From Adiantum capillus-veneris (lineage: Eukaryota > Streptophyta > Polypodiopsida > Polypodiales > Pteridaceae): 64,000 nucleotides of DNA. Made by a program: the position numbers and the translations under genes. Numbering within the stretch: the first letter of the stretch is position 1; every line of letters starts with the position of its first letter. The stretch is taken from NCBI GenBank assembly GCA_014529385.2, contig CM043967.1, positions 83,706,278-83,770,277 of the forward strand. Direction: 5' to 3'. Shown piece by piece: positions 1 through 9,400 of the stretch. The notes under the pieces are model-generated. The model ran no database searches, was not told where the DNA came from, and was given only the letters and a program-made list of their open reading frames with translations.

Positions 1-53
1 ACTTTTGCATCACTGGATTGTGAAGCATGCAAAATTGATTGATTTTAGCCTCT

Positions 54-189
54 AGATCTCCTGTCATCTTCTTCTCAACACCGAGATTTCACATGACAAT
101 CCCAGATATGAAATCTCGGTGTTGAGAAGAAGATGACAGGAGATCTAGATTTCATATCTGGGATTGTCATGTGAAATCTCGGTGTTGAG
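54..189. repeat. Foldback: 37-bp perfect hairpin plus a second inverted copy
   Basis: Bases 54-90 and 110-146 are perfect reverse complements separated by a 19-bp loop. Bases 145-189 repeat the inverted form of the loop and arm again. Copy B has only a single forward version (about 24590-24645), so copy A gained roughly 135 bp. The pattern forward, inverted, forward is what template switching during repair would leave. Confidence 0.9.
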
Positions 190-239
190 TTGATTTTAGC
201 CTCTAGATCTTCTGTCATCTTCTTCTCAACACCGAGATT

Positions 240-2830
240 TCACATGACAATCCCAGATATGCGCTCATCATCTATGGTTCTCCATAGCGTGTCTCGGGCT
301 TTATCAAATCCTTCTAGCCACTCTCCAATGTAAACTAGGGACTCTGATACCAGCCAACCTTTTGCCATGATACCCTCCGAACGTGCCTTCTCATGCACAT
401 ATCCCTTAAGTGTTTTCATGAAACGTTCTAAAAAGAACATCCATCTAGAATGTACTGTGCCAGCTTTTTCCACCTCATCAACTATGTGAACAAGAAGATG
501 CACCTGAATGGTTAGCATGGTAGTAGGAAAGTGTTTCTCAAACATGCACACAACCTCCGCACCATTTAGTTTGGTGAATGGTATGGAGTTTACATTGATC
601 TCCTTTTGTGAGATCCATTGCACCAACTTTGCAAGTTTGTAGATTGTGTTACGGACGTCAGGAGACAAACATCCCTCAATGGCCACCGGTAAAATAAACT
701 GCAAAACCAGCTAGCAATGATATTAAGTCACAATCTGTTACACGATTTCCACTATGATATATTCCACTTCAAACATACCTGACACATTTTATGCCAGACT
801 CCAGTCGTGTGACTTCCAACCGGTAAGCTTTCCTTCTTTAGTGAAACACGTTTGGAGCGAGTGCTTTACACCATTGGGGGTCCACATAGATTGAATGGTC
901 TCTTTTACTTTGCATTCTTGGGCTCTTGTGAAAATCCATGGCGCTTTAGGGAGTTTTATCGATTCATCAGATGCTGCCTACGGCCAATATTGCTTCATAC
1001 GATCCACATTTCTAAGGTCAATGCTGGCTCCCAAAGTATCTTTCTTGCCGGTCAGGTGGTCCCGTAGAAAATTACCCACATTCTTGAATATGTGCATTGG
1101 ATCGAGAAAGTGATTGATCATGAGTGGGGGCAAACCATCATCACACATCTCCTTCTGCTCTAACCATGCTTGTGCAGACATCCTCGGTGGATCTCGTCCC
1201 AAAAAGCCATCGCGTAACACATGATTCTTTGGAAGATACGCTTGATGACCTTCGTAGATTTGCTTCTTCAATGAGGGCGCCCGACGTGCATTCAGTCTAG
1301 GTCCACATGTGACACATGCTTTGTATCCGCTTGTTTGAAGCCCTACATCTATACACATGACAATAGATAAGCTTGAGAAAAACCAATATTTTTAGTGTTT
1401 GAGTTTGAGTGTAAATCACCTGAGCATTCTGTTAGTCCGGGATAGTCATGCATGGTCGACATTAGAATGCCTCTGATCAAAGCATTTCATTGACCTGTGT
1501 GTCGTCTCATATCCACCACTTCTATGCCAATCCACAATTGTTGTAGCCCTTCCAATAGTGGACAAAGATACACATCCATATTCTTCACTTTATATCGCCC
1601 CGGCACAATCAAGCTTAGCCACATGTGCCCCTTCTTGGTAGTCAACCACGGGGGAATGTTGTAGTTGATGATGACAACGGGCCATACACTGTAAGATGTT
1701 GATCTTTGAGCAAATGGATTTACGCCATCCATAGCTAGGCCTAGGTGCAAATTTTGAGCTTCTTTGACAAAATCCGGCCATGTTTCGTCTATATGTTTCC
1801 AGGCTGCGCAATCTGCATGAATCCGTAGTACACCATCCGAAGATTTAGTCTCCTCATGCCATGATGCTAGGGCAGCCATGGACTTAGAGTTGAAGAAATT
1901 CTTGATGCGAGGAAGTGGAGGAAAATGTCGCAAAACCTTTTGTGGAATTTTTGTTTCGTGGAGATCTACTCGATATCTCTCGAAATCACATTTTGGACAC
2001 TTCTCCATGTCTATGTATTCCCCTCTGAAAAGAATGCAGTCATTAGGACAAGCGCGAATTAAATTGTAATCCATCTCCAAGTTTTGCAAGATCTTTCTTG
2101 CTTCATCTCTGGAATATGGCATCATATTATCAACTGGAAGTATGTGCTCTTTGAGCAATCTACACAGCAAAAAAAATGCGGTACACTTGTGTAAGTAATC
2201 TATCAGATCATTATACATCTAAAGTTTTTTATTAAATTAAACACAGTGTAATAGATCACCTGAAAAGTGTTATGACACTAGTGTCACTCCATCCAAACTT
2301 TGCCTGCATGTCGAGAAGAACCAGGACCGCCTTCAATGTAGACGCACGTGCTCCATCATACAATGGCGTATCAGCTTCACTTTTCATATCATCATAGATA
2401 AGCCTTTCAAAATCCATGATCGTCTCGATCATTTCATCGATCGCGGGCTCGAGCATTGCCTCGTTGAGAATGTGGTCTACATGATCATCCTCCGAGCTGT
2501 CAAAGGCTACATCTTGTGGCGTCACTTATGTTGCTTGACCAATTAAGCGCCTGCAAACACATCTATTGGGTTGCAAGATTGCGGTCTGTTGGCCAGTGTT
2601 AGAGTCCGACGAGTTATAATTGGCAACAACTCAATCTATAATAGATGGATTGAACTCGCAAAATTCATGAACGTGCTGCAAAGAAACGCGTCTTGTCCGT
2701 CACACAACATGCTTGCATTGATTACAAGGACATAAGATCCTTGTTGAGAGATAGGTGTTTCGGTTGGACGGCCCCACATCCTGGTTACTACTCATAATGA
2801 AGGTAAAAACCTTATAACCTAGACATAAAT
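240..2830 (-). pseudogene. CACTA transposase remnant, copy A (Transposase-associated, tnp2, DUF4218)
   Basis: Read from 2830 down to 240. At 2780-2530 there is a Transposase-associated domain with CPCNQCKHVV followed by stops. At 2525-2256 lies an acidic linker. At 2218-1487 is the first tnp2 part, with CPNDCILFRGEY, CPKCDFERYRV, the DGVNPF motif and a YNIPPW stretch. An in-frame TGA lies at about 1488-1490, and the tnp2 frame continues after it as DYPGLTECSG. At 1358-978 is the second tnp2 part, with YKACVTCGP and HFLDPMHIFKNV. At 985-780 a bridging exon has KLTGWKSHDW, and at 704-240 is DUF4218 with LPVAIEGCLSPDV, FPTTMLTIQVHLLVH and RWMFFLERFMKTLKGYV. Plausible GT-AG introns separate the exons (for example about 1422-1346). 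Compared with copy B, 16 codons are deleted in frame before INHFLDPMHI. The gene would excise and reinsert CACTA elements in the nucleus, but stops make it inactive. Confidence 0.9.
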
Positions 2831-2858
2831 TTAATCTTCTATTGGCATCCTCCGTCTT

Positions 2859-2861
<3 letters not shown>

Positions 2862-2954
<93 letters not shown>
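2862..2954. repeat. (CT)n microsatellite, about 46 units
   Basis: Uninterrupted CT dinucleotides just 5' of the transposase coding region. The matching tract in copy B (27295-27353) is shorter. Confidence 0.98.
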
Positions 2955-2957
<3 letters not shown>

Positions 2958-3369
2958 ATCACACTGTAAACTACCTCCCGTTCTCTAGTCATGTCCAATC
3001 CCCACACACCTCGATCTAGAGGTGCACGGAAATCACAACCACCGGGTTATAATCTCGTCTTTATTGGTCAATGCCTATATTTGTGGGTACGAGAAATATA
3101 CACACCCACATCTACATGATAGTGCATGTAGTGGACAAAACCCCTTTGCCTCTTCTGTAGCTGTAGCAATTGACAGCATCTTAACATCTCTTCACAACAG
3201 ATCTTTGTTCGAGGGATTACTTAGCACCTTACATGTTGGCCTCCAATTTGAGTATCATGCCATTGAAAGCTTTCCAACTTAAGTTCGCATCCGTAGAGAG
3301 GAAGAGAGGGATCACCGTTTGTCTAACTCTAAGTTTTTTACCGTAATCCTGAAAGTAGACTCTATATAA

Positions 3370-3925
3370 AAACTCAATCGAAAATCTAATCTTAAATCTA
3401 ACCTAATTGAACATGCGGTGATTCGCGGGTAATTGAATATGGTTAGTGTGTGAGTTAATAGGTGTCAGATTCTGATGTGAATATACATATTGTTGTGTAA
3501 CTAGTGTTTGCTCTTTGGGCAAAGCGCGCCTTCATTGACATGCTTTAAAATCTAACCTAAATCTAATCTAATCTAATCTTAAATCGAACATAAATCTAGA
3601 TCTAATCTAATCTTAAATCTAGCATAAACCTAAATGTAATCTAACTTAAATCTAGTTAATCTTAAATCTTGTCTTAATCTTAAATCTAAATCTAATCTAA
3701 TATTAAACTCACCATAAACCTAAATCTAATCCAATCTTAAATCCTATACCTAAATGTAATCTAACTTAAATCTAACATAGCTAGCTAATCTTAAATCTTG
3801 CCCTAATTTCAAATCTAACTTAATCTTAATCTAACGTAAATCTAAATCTAACCTAATCTTAAACTCAACATAAACATAAATCTAAATGTAATCTAACCTA
3901 ATCTAATTTAAGTCTTAACATAATC
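3370..3925. repeat. Degenerate TAAATCTAA / CTAATCTTAAAT array inside CACTA copy A
   Basis: About 550 bp of short imperfect units built on AATCTAA, ACCTAAAT and CTTAAATCT. No coding frame is visible. It resembles a strongly degenerate CCTAAA-type telomere-like repeat, but perfect CCCTAAA runs are absent. The same array is in copy B with extra units. Confidence 0.85.
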
Positions 3926-4139
3926 TCTCTCTCTCTTTGTTTTCTCCCCTTACCTCTCTCTTTCATCTTCTCCTCTCTCTCTCTCTCTTTGGTTTTTTAT
4001 TCTCTCTCTCTTTCTCCCTATTTCTCTTTATCTTTGTTTTTTCCTCTCTCTCTCTCTCATTCTTTCTCTCTCTTCTCTCTCTCTCTCATTGTGTGTGTGT
4101 ATGCATGTATGTGTGTATGTGCTTTTGGTTTATGCATGT

Positions 4140-4183
<44 letters not shown>

Positions 4184-4192
4184 AAAGACACA

Positions 4193-4272
<80 letters not shown>

Positions 4273-4328
4273 TAAAGGGAACATGAGAGAGAGGAGAGGG
4301 AAGGAGTGTACCTGGCTCTCCCTCCTCT

Positions 4329-4407
<79 letters not shown>

Positions 4408-4440
4408 TGTGTGTGTGTGGAGGCGGGGGGCAAGATAGAG
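3926..4440. repeat. Compound microsatellite cluster (CT, GT, GA)
   Basis: Runs of CT (to 4180), GT (4196-4238), GA (4239-4265) and GT (4334-4418). Open frames here translate to Ser-Leu, Cys-Val or Thr-His repeats and are not genes. Tract lengths differ from copy B (28375-28800). Confidence 0.97.
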
Positions 4441-4475
4441 AGAGGGAGAGTGCGGGTTACCTCTTTCGGTTGAGG

Positions 4476-6814
4476 TCCATGCGATTTGCTTCGCGACATA
4501 CACAAAGGCGATCGGCCTTTCACCTAGCGACTTCAACGATTTTGTGTAATTGCGGGTGAGGCAGGTCAGTACATTGAAGATTCACGTTTGAAAAAGAAGA
4601 AGGTCCGCACCCAGTTTCTAAGTCGCTTGGCGACTTTTGTGTTTCTTCTTGCGGAGGAGTCTGAAAGATCTGAGGTGAGTTTTCCTCATTTGCGCCTTGG
4701 GGGTGTCGTCAAGGACACAAAGGAGCCCATTACAGCGCCCTGGGATGCAAGCAAAGAGGGAAATATTCTTGCCCTAACCTACCCAGGCGGTGTCACGGAT
4801 GCTGCCAAATCCATGGGTGATGAGGGTGTAGAAGCATTCTTGAAGCCCGTTGCAGATGCGCCGGAGGAGACATTAACTCCGGAGGTTTTTTTTTAACACC
4901 TCTCCCCAATTGTAATAAATGGGGAGGAATATTTGTTTCTACATGATCTTGAAAAGACTTTTGACATCCGCATGGATGAGTGTCTGTCCATCCTCTGTGC
5001 CACTGTAGAGTCCTCTGCCATTGACCCCTCTTCCGATCCTTTGGATCGAAGCCTCCTTCCCCTTTGAGAGAGTGTGGTAGATACAGTGGAGTTGGCAATG
5101 GTGGCAGTGACAGATGCACCACACTCATCTGTGTCGCAGGATGAGTTTATAGCTACATGCGCATTGCTTGAAGCCCAACGCACTCCTATGCCTGTTGGAG
5201 ATTACTGTGAAGGTGAGAAAGGTAATACAACCTTAACTATCGAATATCAGGATATAAAGATGATAGCTATCCTAGACAGTGGAGCGGGAGTTGCGATTGC
5301 TACAAAGCAAATCTGGGAGAAATGGGGCCATCCAGCTCAAAAAGACGAGAATGAAACTGCAACTCACAGATGGGTATGTAGAGAGACCATTGGGAGTCGT
5401 GGACCAAAACGTTGTAACTTCGTGTGGAATTAACTATGAGCACACCTTTGCCGTGGTAGATTTCGGAAAAACGAACAAATTTGACATTATTTTGGGGCGA
5501 CCTTTTATAAGTCAACTCAAAATGATACAAGATTGGGGGTACGACCAAATTTACCTAAGGCATGAGGAGCTAATAACGAAAATCAACATGAAGGATCACA
5601 GCTATAGAGATGTTGCAAAAACACCAGTGCAAGAATTTGACTCAACCGTAGTGAATGGAAAAGAAATACCTGCGTGGTTACAAACGAAAGCACATGTCTG
5701 GATGTGTGGAGCATCTGATTGTGGAGACTTAATCAAAGAGGAATGTGTGTTGGAAAGGTAAGTAGAAGATGAGGCTTATCTCCCAGAACCTTTCCCTGAA
5801 CATTTATTTGAGCCATTTGGGTGGACTCAAATATTGTCAACCTTGGATGTATGTGTTAACAAATGCACGCCTACAAAATTTTGTGACGATGAAGGATACG
5901 ACCTAGTAACGTTGCAAATGGCTAGCATCATCCTTGATTCAGGATCAGATAGCGAGGAACAAGAATAACCACTACGTGAGACTGAGTGTAAAAGAGTAGT
6001 TGATGAGATATCTGTAATGGACGATAGGAATCGAACAGAGGAGGAATTCATAGACTCACTAAGCGATGACCTTCCATCACTGGGTGATGAAATCCAAATG
6101 ATAGATGCTGATGACGAAAGATCAAGTGGATCAGAGACAGATAGGAAGTATATGTCGAGACCGGACAGGTTTTACGAGTTTCCTAACCAAAAACCTAGTC
6201 GACAAGAGCGGTATAGATCAAAGAGAACAAGGAAATCAAGAGCGAATAAGCATAAACCCATGCCTCTTGTCAATGAAAAAACGGGATATCTAAGGCTTGT
6301 AAAGCTGACGATTTTATCAAAGACAAGGTCACATGCCGGGTTATCAAAACTAAACCATGGAAAAACAACAAGAAGAACAAGCGCGAAAAGCAAACGACCG
6401 AGACACATAAGGAGGGGGAAACAGGGTCTAGAATGACCAAAACAAAGAGGAAAACAGAGTACAATAAGCTCAAACAGACCCTCAAAGACATATGGACAAC
6501 TGAAATGGAAACAGATGAGGACACGAATTCTGACAAGATGGATGTGTCGTCCCATTATAAGAAGTATACCATACAAGATAGAAAAATCATAGTGCAACAA
6601 CCGATGAGAGAATTGAAGGAACCTGGTACATCATACGACGGTCCTAAAAAAGCCAAGCGAATAGATCTAGCGGAACCAGGAGAAGATCCAAAACCTGCAT
6701 ATATTACCACGGATCTTACTGAAGAAGAGGAAAAGATTTTGATAGCTACTCTAAAACAGTATAGAGATGTGTTTTCATGGTCAGACAAAGATCTTAAGGG
6801 GGTGGATCCTGAAA
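4476..6814 (+). pseudogene. Ty3/gypsy gag-pol fragment inside CACTA copy A
   Basis: Opposite in strand to the transposase. At 5074-5760, across a frameshift near 5350-5430, lies a retropepsin: AILDSGAGVAIATK gives the catalytic Asp in a DSG context, and IILGRPFI is the second conserved loop. An acidic/basic spacer with stops follows (5760-6430). At 6433-6819 the frame ends in DLAEPGEDPKP, a DLTEEEE stretch and FSWSDKDLKGVDPEI, the conserved stretch just before the gypsy reverse transcriptase. Coding stops there abruptly: no RT, RNase H or integrase, no LTR, no primer site. Both edges coincide with loss of alignment to copy B. The segment at 4588-4896 (102 aa) is open, but I do not recognise it. 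Best read as a captured piece of a gypsy element. Confidence 0.85.
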
Positions 6815-6988
6815 TTTGAGTTTTTGGTGCTCTTGGCTTATTTTTTACCTCTGTCGGTGTCACTATGAGCATCGCTATGGACGTCGCTATGCAACAAATA
6901 GAATAGCGACGCTCATAGCGATGCCGTGGAATTTCACTTTTGAGCGTCGCACTGTGATCGTCGCTAATGTGAAGTACCTCTTGTAGTG
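6815..6988. repeat. CACTA copy A right terminal and subterminal repeats
   Basis: Several TCGCTAT / ATAGCGAC motifs in both orientations (6870-6960) form a hairpin with GCATCGCTATG against CATAGCGATGC. Such arrays are the usual binding sites for the small transposition protein (TNPA-like) of En/Spm elements. The terminus TTGTAGTG ends at 6988. Confidence 0.85.
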
Positions 6989-7247
6989 TTAGTAGAAGGT
7001 ACCAAAACTAGATCAGATTCATTTGGGGTTTACAATTTATAGACCATTAAGAATATTTCTTTCTTTCCAGAACACATAAGTCACGTAGGCAAATGCTATA
7101 ACGGAGGAGCAAAAGCAAAGTTCGATAACTTCCTGACAAAGTAAGGCATGCAAACATTACATCCATCCATTGTTAGATGCATTGGTTTCATTACAAAGGC
7201 TCCATGGATCAATTTGTTTACATACTATACTGGAGGCTCATTGGGAC

Positions 7248-7395
7248 ACTTGATGTACGAAGTATCTTTCTCGCAAGGTGCATTTCAATGTTGCATGCAC
7301 AGACTCTACTATGGTTGAAAGACTTGATGTATCGAGTACCTTTCTTGCAAGGTGTATTTTGACGTTGCATGCACAGACTTCAATATGGTTGAAAG
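7248..7395. repeat. Two-copy tandem repeat, 74-bp period
   Basis: Copies begin with ACTTGATGTA at 7248 and 7322 and end in GGTTGAAAG. The pair recurs at 29302-29449 and 56066-56213, which marks all three segmental units. Confidence 0.92.
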
Positions 7396-7493
7396 AAATT
7401 TCCCCCAACAAATCAACAAGCATCGGAAATAGAGCATGCGTGCCTCAAAATGGTAATTGAATACATGCCAACGCCTACTATGTTGCATAGCTA

Positions 7494-7935
7494 CCCGATA
7501 TGGTATGGGTGTTCAAGGCCCATATTATGTGTTAAAATGGGTCGTATGAGCCATACGATCCATTTTAGCGCATAGTATGTTTCAGGGCTGCCCAAACCAT
7601 ATTGGATGGCCATGGGACTTTTCACGCATGGGAATTAAAACCGTTCCCCCACCCTAAAATTTTGCACAGCCATCTGTAAGGGTATGGGGAGTCAAGGCCC
7701 ATACTATGTGCTAAATTGGAACATATGGCTCATACAACCCATTTTAGCACATAGTATGGGTCGGGACCGCCCAAACCGTATTGGATGGCCATGAGACTTT
7801 GTATGAGTGGGTATGAGCACCATTTACCCACTCTTGTAAAGTCGCAGAACCATCCGATATGGTTTGGGAAGTCAAGGGCCATACTATGTGCTAAAATGGG
7901 ACTACATATGGCTCATACATCCATTTTAGCTCTTC
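7494..7935. repeat. Tandem array of palindromes, about 180-bp period
   Basis: Two and a half units starting near 7494, 7676 and 7852. Each is centred on an inverted repeat: in unit 1, 7521-7548 pairs with 7552-7579, 28-nt arms with four mismatches and a 3-nt loop, and the pairing extends outward with gaps. Core motif CATACTATGTGCTAAAAT. No coding frame. Confidence 0.88.
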
Positions 7936-7969
7936 TATCATGGATTAGGTTATGATCATCCGGTATACT

Positions 7970-8447
7970 TGGCTCGTTGGCCATGTATATGGGTCTATAT
8001 ATGATTGTATATATTTTCATCTATATGATTAGCTTTATGGCCATATATGTGGACCTTTATATGGTCATCTACATTGGTATTCTTTATGAATGTGGATCTT
8101 TAGCCTTATGGCCATATATGTAGACCTTTATATGGTCGTCTACATTGGTATCCTTTTGTAATGGATTAGGAAATTCTTGTCTATATAGATTCTATATGGG
8201 TGTTTATAAGGTCCTCTATAAGTGCATCTACAATGTCACTCTCTATGGTCATCTATACAATTGTCTGCATGGACATATACATGGTTAACTTTGCAAAGAT
8301 TGGTTGGATCATTAATATGATCAACTAATGTCATCAATAGGGTCATTTTCATTTCTATCTTTCTATGATGGATTAGGATATGATCTCCTTTAAAGTGGGC
8401 TCTATGGAAATCTGTATTGGCATCTATATGGTCATCTACATTGTCAT
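7970..8447. repeat. AT-rich satellite based on TATATGGTCATCTA, left part
   Basis: Loose tandem repeats of TATGGTCATCTAYATTGG-like words, including a clear 78-bp repeat around 8035-8160. The same motif resumes at 12865 on the other side of the copia element, so the element inserted into this satellite. No gene seen. Confidence 0.82.
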
Positions 8448-8619
8448 CGTAGATGCAGATACAAAAAGTGCAAGAGAGGGAAGGATAGAAGGGGAATGGG
8501 GTGAGAGCATACACAGGATGTGGCGGAGCTTGTGAGAAGAACACTTCTCACTCTCCTTATTTTCTATATACGCAAGAATATAATGGGGGGCGCTCGGCCA
8601 CAGGGCTTGAAACCCAGCA
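8448..8619 (-). repeat. Copia 3' LTR (left), unit 1
   Basis: Begins GTAGATGCAGATAC and ends ACCCAGCA. It matches 12681-12864 throughout except for a 12-bp gap near the GCGGGCGCC stretch, and contains TATTTTCTATATA. Confidence 0.88.
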
Positions 8620-8700
8620 TTCTCCCACTTGAAGGCCAATGTGGCCCAAGTGGCTAAAGAATGTAGGGGCTATTATGTAAAATTCTACAAACATGAATCA

Positions 8701-9400
8701 TGATTGTAGATTCACCCTACACCCATCATCTGTATGCAATGTGCCAATTTCTTTGGGGTTAAGAGCTTCCGTAGGGTTTTCATTCGCGTGAACTTTGACT
8801 AACTCAATGCGTTTGCTAGCCAAAATGTCCCATACCACATGATACTTGACCTATATGTGTTTTGACTTGGAGTAAAACACGGGGTTCTTTGCTTACGCAA
8901 TTCCACTCTGACTGTCACAATGTAGCACTGGAGTCTAGTGTATACCAAGGTCTCCCACTAGACAAGATAACCACACAACTTTCTTATTGGAGCTAGAAAT
9001 TGTAACATACTCTGCCTCACTGGTGGAAGACGAAGATCAATTTTGGTTACATGATTGTAGCTTCACCCTACGCCCATCATCTGTATGCAATGTGCCAATT
9101 TCTCTAAGGCTAAGCTTTTTGCTAGAGCTTCCATAGGGTTTTCATTCGTGTGAACTTTGACTAACTCAATGCCTTTGCTATACAAAATATCCCATACCAC
9201 ATGATACTTAACCTCTATGTGTTTTGACTTGGAGTAAAACACGGGGTTATTTGCTTAAACAATTGCACTCTGACTGTCACAATGTAGCAATATTGGAGTC
9301 TAGTGTATACCAAGGTCTCCCACTAGACAAGATAACCACACAGCTTCCTTACTGGACCTAGAAATTGTAACATACTTTGCCTCAGTGATGGAAACAAAGT
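8701..9400 (-). repeat. 351-bp tandem duplication of the copia RNase H end
   Basis: TGATTGTAG starts at 8701 and 9052, and both copies carry the CATCATCTGTATGCAATGTG and GTCTCCCACTAGACAAG words. Unit 2 has the same duplication (about 30764 and 31115), so it predates the segmental duplication. Confidence 0.88.

Larger units (their letters stand above)
1..6988 (-). mobile_element. CACTA (En/Spm-type) transposon, copy A, left end outside window
   Basis: The right end reads CTTGTAGTG (inverted CACTACAAG), directly followed by TTA at 6989-6991, the typical 3-bp target-site duplication size of CACTA elements. The transposase remnant lies on the minus strand and is read inward from this end. The first base of the window already lies inside the element: the same sequence occurs at 24539 in copy B, 650 bp inside its left end. 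Copy A is longer than copy B because it carries a 2.3-kb gypsy-derived segment at 4476-6814 and a foldback at 54-189. The transposase has stops, so the element is non-autonomous. Confidence 0.9.

Noticed and set aside
3370-3925. True interstitial telomere
   Set aside because: No run of perfect CCCTAAA units. Only a loose AATCTAA/CCTAAAT composition.
3937-4560. Open frames encoding Ser-Leu, Cys-Val or Thr-His repeats, here and at 21087, 28383, 28470, 35694, 42168, 53053 and 60402
   Set aside because: They are translations of CT, GT, CA and TA microsatellites with no independent coding signal.
7248-7395. CRISPR-like repeat-spacer structure in the short tandem repeats
   Set aside because: Only two adjacent copies without spacers, in a plant nuclear context.
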